Source: Desulfolithobacter dissulfuricans
Lineage (GTDB): Bacteria; Desulfobacterota; Desulfobulbia; Desulfobulbales; Desulfobulbaceae
DNA: 64,000 nt
Assembly: GCF_025998535.1 (NCBI RefSeq)
Contig: NZ_AP024233.1
Span: 744,001-808,000 of the forward strand
Reading direction: 5' to 3'
The notes beneath the pieces are model-generated. The model made no database searches, was not told the origin of the DNA, and was given only the letters and a program-made list of their open reading frames with translations. Each line of letters begins with the position of its first letter. Position 1 is the first letter of the stretch. The position numbers were made by a program, and so were the translations under genes. Below are positions 45,631 through 52,396 of this stretch, piece after piece.

Positions 45631-45761
45631 TCCACCCGTTTCACGGGACGCCAAACCCGTCCCGAGGGGCTTGACTGTGGCCATCCAGGCCACAGACACC
45701 CCTGAAACGGATGGGGCCGACACCTTCAGGTATCGGAGGCCGAATTTCAGTGGTAATCACA
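45631..45761. repeat. MITE-like palindromic element, left-truncated copy
   Basis: It matches about 130 bp of 19076-19245, from CACCCGTTTCACGGGACG to TGGTAATCACA. Internal stems are kept (GGGACG/CGTCCC, TGTGGCC/GGCCACA). The outer stem differs in sequence but still pairs (CTCCA/TGGGG here, CCTCAC/GTGAGG in the full copy). The left arm of the full copy is absent. It lies 37 bp beyond the arsC stop codon. Confidence 0.8.
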
Positions 45762-45797
45762 TTTCGTTTTTCAACGGCCCGCTGTTGAACAGACAGC

Positions 45798-46244
45798 CTA
45801 ATCTTTCGAGGCACTCTGAAGGCAACAGGGCAGGGTGGCGACAAAATATCTGATTTCATCCCGTACCCGCCGGTAATGTTCCAGGGCCTCTTCCTCGCTG
45901 GCGGCCTCTGCCGCCAGCCGGGGCGGATCGTCAAAACCCCGGTGGATGACCTTTGCGTGCCCGGGAAAAAGGGGGCAGGATTCATGGGCGTGATCACAGA
46001 CAGTGATGACATAGTCAAAGTCCAGGTCCGGCAACTCTTCGATCAGCTTGGAACGCTGACCGGAGATATCCACTCCGGCTTCGGCCATGACCTGCATCGC
46101 CCGTTGGTTCATGCCATGTTTCTCGATGCCTGCCGACCAGGCATCGATCTGTTCACCCCTGAGCTTTTTTGCCCAGCCCTCGGCCATCTGGCTGCGGCAG
46201 GAGTTTCCGGTGCAGAGAAAAAGAATTTTTGTTTTTGCGCCCAT
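45798..46244 (-). CDS. arsC: Thioredoxin-type arsenate reductase ArsC
   Basis: The protein has 148 aa and the low-molecular-weight phosphatase fold. The P-loop is C11-TGNS-C16-R. The redox cysteines Cys83 and Cys90 (VCDHAHESCP) are placed as in the Bacillus/Staphylococcus enzymes (Cys10, 82 and 89 there). It reduces arsenate to arsenite in the cytoplasm using thioredoxin. GAGGA lies 6 nt before the ATG at 46244. It follows acr3 after 92 bp and would be co-transcribed with it. Confidence 0.95.
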   Translation of the reverse strand: MGAKTKILFLCTGNSCRSQMAEGWAKKLRGEQIDAWSAGIEKHGMNQRAMQVMAEAGVDISGQRSKLIEELPDLDFDYVITVCDHAHESCPLFPGHAKVIHRGFDDPPRLAAEAASEEEALEHYRRVRDEIRYFVATLPCCLQSASKD

Positions 46245-46336
46245 TGGTGTTCCTCGGGTCCCAGGCAGGGTGCCTGAAACTGAAATTCGGTCCGGACATG
46301 GCAAAACAGCGACCACGCAGCCGCCCTTGTCCGTGC

Positions 46337-47422
46337 TCAGTCCTCGCAGCTAACGTGACAGATTCCTTCGGGTGTCTCCTTGGCAAAGGGGAAATATCTT
46401 CGCTTGAACCAGAGGGCGACATTGACAAGCGAGATCAGAACCGGAACCTCGACCAGGGGACCGATGACCGCGGCGAACGCTTCGCCCGAGTTGATGCCGA
46501 ACACGGCGATGGCGACTGCGATAGCCAGTTCAAAGTTGTTGGAGGCCGCAGTGAACGACAGGGTGGCCGACTGTTCATAGGTCGCCCCGGCCCGCATGGA
46601 GAGGAAAAAGGAGACAACGAACATTATCACAAAATAGAGAGAGAGCGGGATGGCGATCCGCACCACGTCCAGGGGTAACTCAACAATATATTCACCTTTC
46701 AGAGAGAACATCACCAGGATGGTGAACAGGAGAAAAACAAGTGTCAGAGGACTGATCTTGGGAATGAGTACCTGCTGGTACCACTCTTCTCCTTTTACCT
46801 TCAGGCCGATGAATCTGGTCAGCATACCGGCGATAAAAGGAATTCCCAGGTAGATGAAAACGCTTTTGGCGATCTGGGCCATGGAGATGTCGACCACTGC
46901 CCCCTCGATACCGAGGACCCGTGGCAGTATGGTGATGAAAAACCAGGCATAAACCGAAAAGAACAGGACCTGAAAGATGGAGTTGAAGGCGACAAGGCCG
47001 GCGCAATACTCCCTGTCCCCCTCTGCCAGATCGTTCCAGACAATGACCATGGCGATGCACCGGGCAAGTCCAATGAGTATCAGGCCCACCATGTAGTCGT
47101 GGTAACCGTTGAGAAAAATAACGGCCAGGCCAAACATGAGCAGCGGTCCTATCAGCCAGTTCTGAACCAGGGAAAGGGTCAGCACTCTGACATTGCAAAA
47201 GACCTCGTGCAATTTTTCATAGCGCACCTTTGCCAGAGGGGGGTACATCATAAGTATGAGGCCGATGGCAATGGGAATATTGGTAGTGCCCACCTGGAAG
47301 CTGTGTATCAGGTCGGTGACCGGCGGATAGAGCCAGCCTGTCATGACTCCGGTGAACATGGTCAGAAAGATCCACAGGGTCAGAAAGCGATCAAGAAGGG
47401 AAAGTTTTTTTGTTACGGGCAT
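46337..47422 (-). CDS. acr3: Arsenite efflux transporter of the ACR3 family
   Basis: A membrane protein of 361 aa with ten predicted helices. Family text includes [13 protein letters not shown] at the N-terminus, [16 protein letters not shown] with the essential cysteine, and [20 protein letters not shown] near the C-terminus. It exports arsenite made by ArsC. The start at 47422 gives the usual N-terminus; a TTG at 47545 would add 41 residues unlike the family. No ArsR gene is adjacent; control by one of the ArsR proteins at 30988 or 32909 is possible. Confidence 0.94.
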   Translation of the reverse strand: MPVTKKLSLLDRFLTLWIFLTMFTGVMTGWLYPPVTDLIHSFQVGTTNIPIAIGLILMMYPPLAKVRYEKLHEVFCNVRVLTLSLVQNWLIGPLLMFGLAVIFLNGYHDYMVGLILIGLARCIAMVIVWNDLAEGDREYCAGLVAFNSIFQVLFFSVYAWFFITILPRVLGIEGAVVDISMAQIAKSVFIYLGIPFIAGMLTRFIGLKVKGEEWYQQVLIPKISPLTLVFLLFTILVMFSLKGEYIVELPLDVVRIAIPLSLYFVIMFVVSFFLSMRAGATYEQSATLSFTAASNNFELAIAVAIAVFGINSGEAFAAVIGPLVEVPVLISLVNVALWFKRRYFPFAKETPEGICHVSCED

Positions 47423-48183
47423 GGTGTTTTCATTGTGCAGTTTTTTGTTGAGGCAACAGGAAAACGATTGGTTCCTGTCGTCTTTTCCTTTATCAGGTTC
47501 TGGCTTTTTATTTTTCTGTATATCCGCATAGACGGATTTATGCAAGTTTTTTAGATGATATCGCCCGCAGGATGATTGTTCATTACATGCGCCAGGCTGG
47601 AATCCGGGGAAAAGAAGTCATGACGACTGTTCCTGGAAATCGAACGAACTATCGATTTTAAAGACACCCTCTAACGTTATTTCCTGGTTATTTTATGAAC
47701 GTTGCGGATTATTGTCTGGAAACAAGACATCGTCGCGCCTGGCGGACCGGCCTTTCTGTCTCGTTTTGAGACAGGCTGAGCCTGGAACTTGCGGGATATG
47801 GCCTGGCGGGCCATAGTATGATACAGTCTGCTGGTGATGGATTTTCCGGCACTGTTTATGCAAAGGAAAGTGCGAGCAAAAAGACCGTGCCACCGCACAG
47901 GTGGCAGTCTTCCTGTTGCACCTCCTTCAAGTATTCTGTCTCCGGCAGGAGCATGAAAGGCGGTAAAAGAGCTGGCCCGGTACATGATGTGTTCGCTCCG
48001 GGGGACAAGTTAGTGCCTTTCCAGAAATGGTCTTTTGGCCCGATCTCTGCGTCATGCTTAAAAAATAATGCTCGGAATATTAGGCATATGCCTGCGCTTA
48101 TTTTTTTCGCATTCCTTGATCTCGAACGAAAATCCTCATTTCTGGACAGACACAAGTTAGAGCGGGAGGATCGAGAATATCAA
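47423..48183. other. Gene-free region upstream of acr3 and the 48184 gene
   Basis: It holds the second copy of the 70-bp dispersed repeat (48010-48079). A perfect hairpin CTGTCTC-GTTTT-GAGACAG lies at 47756-47774, without a T tract. No protein gene was recognised. The two divergent genes on each side must be transcribed from promoters here, but no clear promoter was identified. Confidence 0.55.
48010..48079. repeat. Dispersed 70-bp repeat, copy 2
   Basis: The partner of 15408-15477, about 80 percent identical, sharing CCCGATCTCTGCGTCA and AAAAAATAATG. It lies 105 bp before the start codon of the gene at 48184. Confidence 0.7.
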
Positions 48184-49314
48184 ATGAGACATTTTTTGAG
48201 ATTGGCACTGATCTGTATTTTGATGGTCAGCGGATATGCACCCGCTTTCGGTTGGGGTAATGGCGGAGGTGAAGGATGGGGCGGCTGGAGTGATGATGAG
48301 TGGAGTGCTGCGCCGAATGCAGGAGGGCGCGGCAATGGCCGGCGCTGGAACGCGGCAAAAGGCGATGACTCCCGGAAGGGGGGACGTTACTGTTCGCCGG
48401 AGCAGGAGGAAGGATTGCTCGAGGTACTCCGGCAAGTCAGTGAACCATTTGACCCGGATAGTGAAATGGTGGGCGGGGCCTCGGAAGTGCGGTGGAAGTA
48501 CCGCCTTGCCGTCAGGCTCCGTCAATATGATGACTGCCGGGCCGAAGATGCCCTGCGTAAGCTCAGCGAGGAAAATATCTGTGAAGATCGGGGAGAAGGC
48601 AACGTCTTCTGTGTGAAGTGGACCGCCGAGCCGGGCCGTCAGAAGATCAGCGCTGCGGCGGATCTTGAAAAACTCTCTCCTGACGCGTTACCGGAAGAGC
48701 AGATCAAGATTATCCGTAAATACACAAAACGGCCTTACGAAAATGATTATGCTCTGCACGCGATAGCAAAATTTCTCAAGCAGCAGGCCATGTCCAGATC
48801 CGATTTCTCTGTTCCCCTGCTGGTCGAACTCTTTCCGGCCGATCCGGAAACCGAACAGATTGCCGGCCGGTTTCCGGCCCTGGCCAGCCGGGGGCTTGAG
48901 AAACTTTTCAGCTCATCCTATTACGATCAGGTCTGGTGGGGAATCAACCTGGCCCGTTACCTGGGCAAGGAGGAATTCCTTCCCCGGGCCTATGCCGTTG
49001 CCTTTGAGCAAGAAGGTAATATCGATTACGGCAACCGGGACGAGGTTGAAGCGATACAGACGGCTGCCATCGCCTTTTTCCGTTCTTTTGAACCGCAATC
49101 GCTGGAATATTACCGCCAGGTTCTCTACCGCAGCGATTTCACCCGGGGAAAAGAGTATATTATAAGTGGAGTAAAGCTGTTAGACAGTCAGGAGGTTCTT
49201 GGCCTGTTCTCCGAATATTTTGCCTATCTGGAGACAGTTGACGAGCCGGAAAACGCATTGCTGGTCCAGAGGCTGCGGCAAAAGATTTCTCGGATGGAGG
49301 AGCTGGGGCAATGA
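48184..49314 (+). CDS. Secreted protein of unknown function coupled to a carboxypeptidase
   Basis: The protein has 376 aa. A signal peptide (MRHFLRLALICILMVSGYAPAFG) is followed by a Gly/Trp-rich linker (WGNGGGEGWGGWSDDEW). The rest is helical. It contains HEAT-like repeats of the kind seen in scaffold proteins (ALHAIAKFLKQQA, GLEKLFSSSYYDQVWWGINLARYLG), but I do not recognise a family. A GGAGG site lies rather far upstream (about 14 nt). Its last codons overlap the carboxypeptidase start (ATGA), so the two are made together. Confidence 0.75.
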   Translation: MRHFLRLALICILMVSGYAPAFGWGNGGGEGWGGWSDDEWSAAPNAGGRGNGRRWNAAKGDDSRKGGRYCSPEQEEGLLEVLRQVSEPFDPDSEMVGGASEVRWKYRLAVRLRQYDDCRAEDALRKLSEENICEDRGEGNVFCVKWTAEPGRQKISAAADLEKLSPDALPEEQIKIIRKYTKRPYENDYALHAIAKFLKQQAMSRSDFSVPLLVELFPADPETEQIAGRFPALASRGLEKLFSSSYYDQVWWGINLARYLGKEEFLPRAYAVAFEQEGNIDYGNRDEVEAIQTAAIAFFRSFEPQSLEYYRQVLYRSDFTRGKEYIISGVKLLDSQEVLGLFSEYFAYLETVDEPENALLVQRLRQKISRMEELGQ

Positions 49315-50879
49315 GGTGCTACAGGACGGTTGGCGTACTTCTTGTCGCCTTGTTTGCGATCGTTCCGGCCACTGTTCATGCCGGTGGTTACTGTCTCAGT
49401 GCCACAATGGGCTGCAAGAAAACCGGAATGATAAGCAGGTATCTTGCGGATATGGCAGATAATTCCTCCGGGTTTGCCGTGGCCGGGACCCTGGGTACAA
49501 CCTCGGGGCGCGGAGATGGCGACGGCAGTGACATCCCGGCTATCCTTATTACGGAAAACGCTTCCTGGGACGAGAGCCGTAAACCTACGGTGGTTATTAC
49601 CGGGGCCATACACGGCAATGAATGGGCTACGCCAGAGGTCTGTCTCGGGATCGCCGAATACCTGCTGGCTAACAAGGATAATTCCGAAGCGGCCCGCGAT
49701 GACTTTGGGATGCTGATTAACGAGGCTGCACAGAAGACAGGGGATGGCAAGACTGAGAAGAAAATAGTTCCATCCATCAGCGATATCGCTCGACTGCTCA
49801 AAACCGTTCAGGTGGTCATTGTGCCGGTCCTTAATCCGGACGGTTATGATTTCAGTCACACCGACGCCGGCAGAAAATCCTATTATGGAGCGGGATGGCG
49901 CCCCAATCGGCGGATACAGGGGCTCCTTGATCAGGACATTGTCTGCTATCGTCAGGATGGCAGTCAGTACGCTTCTGTGCCGTCCGATGTAGATCGCTGC
50001 TTTCTGGCCGATTTTGACGATACGGCCGACGGAGGTGACCTGGAAGAGGAAGAAGTGGTGGTCTGCGAAAGCCGGGACGGCAGTTCTCTGTATCTGTTCG
50101 AGCCGTCGCTCAACGTGGATTCGGCGGAGATGTTTGATGCCCTGTATGGCTCCACCGATCCGGCAAGAGTTGTCTGCGCCTCGAGCCAGCGCCGGGTCTG
50201 GAAAGATGCATGGCCCTTGATCGGCGAGGATACCGTGGCCCTGAAAACGGCCAGGGCGGATGGATATCTGCAGGAATCATCCGGGGTCGATCTCAACAGG
50301 AACTTTCAGTACAAGTGGGATGTGGTACAGGATCAGAAACATCTTTTCATCAGGAGCCGGTCCCCGTCGTCCCGTATGTTTCGCGGCAGGAAGATGATCT
50401 CCGAGGCGGAAACCGCAGCAATGGAAAGGCTCGTCGCCCGAATGAACGTGGTGGCGCTGATCGATTATCATGCCGGCTCGACCCAGGTGCTCTATCCATA
50501 TGCCTATTCGACAACCGAGCATGCCGAGCACACATACCTGGGAAAGAGATGGGGGAAGAATGATTATGAAGCCTTCCGGCTCCTGTCGGAGCAGATTGCC
50601 TCGATCCTCAATCGTCATGACCGCGGTGATCCATCAATCGTCAACTTCACTGCGGCCCAGAACTACAACGATGTCAGTGTGGGAAGCGGGGTGGCCAGGG
50701 ACTGTTATTACCAGACAGAACGGATAGCAGCCATAAATATCGAGGTGCACGACAAACGGTATACCTATGAAAATGAAGAGTTCAGGAGCATTGTCCCCAA
50801 GATCTGCAAGATTAATGTCCCCGGTGCCGTCTGGTTCATGTTCTGGGCCGCTGACCTCGGGGCAAGGGTCGAAGACTAA
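49311..50879 (+). CDS. Secreted zinc carboxypeptidase (M14 family)
   Basis: The protein has 522 aa. The signal peptide is TVGVLLVALFAIVPATVHA. The zinc site is HGNE in GAIHGNEWATPEV. Later motifs are SGVDLNRNFQYKW (substrate-binding NR), LIDYHAGSTQVLYPY (third zinc ligand region) and INIEVHDKR (catalytic Glu). A 150-residue insert with acidic stretches (DLEEEEVVVCES) lies between the first and second motif groups, making it longer than typical M14 enzymes. It is convergent with the cytochrome gene on the other strand; their ends overlap by 4 bp. Confidence 0.9.
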   Translation: MRCYRTVGVLLVALFAIVPATVHAGGYCLSATMGCKKTGMISRYLADMADNSSGFAVAGTLGTTSGRGDGDGSDIPAILITENASWDESRKPTVVITGAIHGNEWATPEVCLGIAEYLLANKDNSEAARDDFGMLINEAAQKTGDGKTEKKIVPSISDIARLLKTVQVVIVPVLNPDGYDFSHTDAGRKSYYGAGWRPNRRIQGLLDQDIVCYRQDGSQYASVPSDVDRCFLADFDDTADGGDLEEEEVVVCESRDGSSLYLFEPSLNVDSAEMFDALYGSTDPARVVCASSQRRVWKDAWPLIGEDTVALKTARADGYLQESSGVDLNRNFQYKWDVVQDQKHLFIRSRSPSSRMFRGRKMISEAETAAMERLVARMNVVALIDYHAGSTQVLYPYAYSTTEHAEHTYLGKRWGKNDYEAFRLLSEQIASILNRHDRGDPSIVNFTAAQNYNDVSVGSGVARDCYYQTERIAAINIEVHDKRYTYENEEFRSIVPKICKINVPGAVWFMFWAADLGARVED

Positions 50880-52074
50880 TCCTTGTTCCAGTGGCAGCCG
50901 ATGCACTGCATGTTGCCCGGCATGAGGCGCAGCTTGCTTGGTCGCTGCGATCCAGCGGCCGAGGCCCGGACCTTGAGAACTCCCTGCTGGTGCGGATTGT
51001 GGCAGGTGGCGCAGATGATACGGCCCCGGTACAGTGGCAGTTCGATACCGAGTCTCCTGACCGATGTCTGAATCGCCCGAAGTATCTTTCTGGAGGGGCG
51101 GCGCAGGTGATCGACCCCGGCCGGATGGCCGCGGGTGAAACCGTGATGGCAGCCGATACAGTACTCATCGGGATTCTTGGCAATGAAGCGGACGTGCTTC
51201 ATGCCCATGATGGTCACATCGGGCCGGGTGGGGTGGCAGAACAGACAGGTGGCCTCGATGATCTTTCCCTGGTCGTCGAGCTGGATATGGGGATTCATGC
51301 GCTGATAAGCCTCGCGCAGATGACAGAGAAAACAGAAACTGTTTCTTGACAGCCCTTCCCGGCGCAGGAAGTTGGGGTTGCGCTTCTGCCGCTTCTCCGG
51401 CACCGGAGCGCCCATCTGCAACCGGGCATCGTGACAGGTATTGCAGGAGAGGCGGCCGTCCTGCAGGGGCATGTCGTCGGGAATTCGGATCTGGGGCGAG
51501 GGCTTGACACCTACCGGATGGATATCGGCCCGGGCATAGCGGGTACCGTGGCAACGGTTGCACAGCAGATTGTGGTCCCCCTTTTCCTTCAGCCGGGGGG
51601 TGTCCCTGGTCGGGGTGGTCTCATGGCAGCAGAGACAGAGATATCCTTTCCAGTGGGGATTGATGCTGCGGCTGCGGCGGGCCCTTTCCAGGTAGGTCTC
51701 TGAGAGGAGAAATTTTTTCTCAGCACTGGCATGGATGGTGTGGCAGTCGAGACAGAAGAAGTGCGGCCGCTTTTTTTTGTCCCGGATGAATCGTTTGCCA
51801 CGGGCTGCGGTATCCAGGAAAGGGTTGAGTCCCTTGTAGTGCAGTCTGCTTACCTTGGGGTGACACTGGCGGCAGAGCGCCTCACTGGTGTCATCGGGCA
51901 GGAGATTGATCGGGGATTTGGTTTTTGCCTGCCGGTGGCATTGTTCGCAGGTCAGGCGATCATGGGGCTCATCGACCTCGGGCGGGGGGCGGCCAGAACC
52001 GGGAGACCGGTCAGCACCATTATTAGTGAGAGAAGAAACAGCCTCCAAATCCAAACCATGTCCACCCCTTTCAT
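50876..52074 (-). CDS. 11-heme cytochrome c, apparent frameshift between signal peptide and mature part
   Basis: Eleven CxxCH sites are counted, from CEQCH to CIGCH. The cytochrome frame begins with a non-secretory N-terminus at 52054. In another frame an ATG at 52074, preceded by GGAGGGAG, encodes a good signal peptide (MVWIWRLFLLSLIMVLTGLPVLAAP). The two frames would join if the G run at 51984-51989 (six G on the plus strand) had one more base. I therefore place the start at 52074 and treat the frameshift as real or as an assembly error. The protein is presumably periplasmic or extracellular and part of the electron transfer operon upstream. Confidence 0.85.
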
Positions 52075-52163
52075 CTTCTCCCTCCGGCAGCTTCTGTTGC
52101 AGGTTTGTCCGTGCTGGTCCCGGTTACCACTTCGGTTTTGTCGAAAAAACCTGAATCAGTGAA

Positions 52164-52276
52164 GCTGGAATTTCGCCGCAGGCGCCAGGTAAGCGAAGAC
52201 TCCGGGAAGAGGCCCATTGATTGGAGTGATACTCTATCAATCGTTGATGACGCAGCGGATGCGGTGAAATTCCAGC
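52164..52276. repeat. Palindromic element between two cytochrome genes
   Basis: A 16-bp inverted repeat with one mismatch, GCTGGAATTTCGCCGC (52164-52179) and GCGGTGAAATTCCAGC (52261-52276), encloses a second hairpin (ATTGAT/ATCAAT with an inner GAGT/ACTC). It lies in the 308-bp gap between the 22-heme and 11-heme genes. It could be a regulatory RNA structure or a small mobile repeat. Confidence 0.6.
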
Positions 52277-52354
52277 TCCCGAAGGGCGGCTCCATCGCGA
52301 TGGGTAAAATGAAACACCTCAGGTTATCTTTCCTTCTTGCTTGTGATTCAAGGT

Positions 52355-52396
52355 AGATAACAAAGAAACAATAATTTTTCCGTCACGGATTCAGGG
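52355..52396. repeat. Dispersed about 45-bp repeat, copy 2
   Basis: It matches 32491-32536, including the 20-nt TTTTCCGTCACGGATTCAGG. The repeat overlaps the stop codon and last residues of the 22-heme cytochrome gene. Confidence 0.65.

Larger units (their letters stand above)
44907..45797. other. Gene-free region with repeat remnants
   Basis: No protein-coding gene was recognised. It contains a possible group II intron remnant (about 45424-45545) and the second MITE-like copy (45631-45761). The part from 44907 to 45270 shows nothing clear. A 6-bp stem TTCAAC/GTTGAA at 45770-45789 lies next to the arsC stop codon and could help end transcription. Confidence 0.6.
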
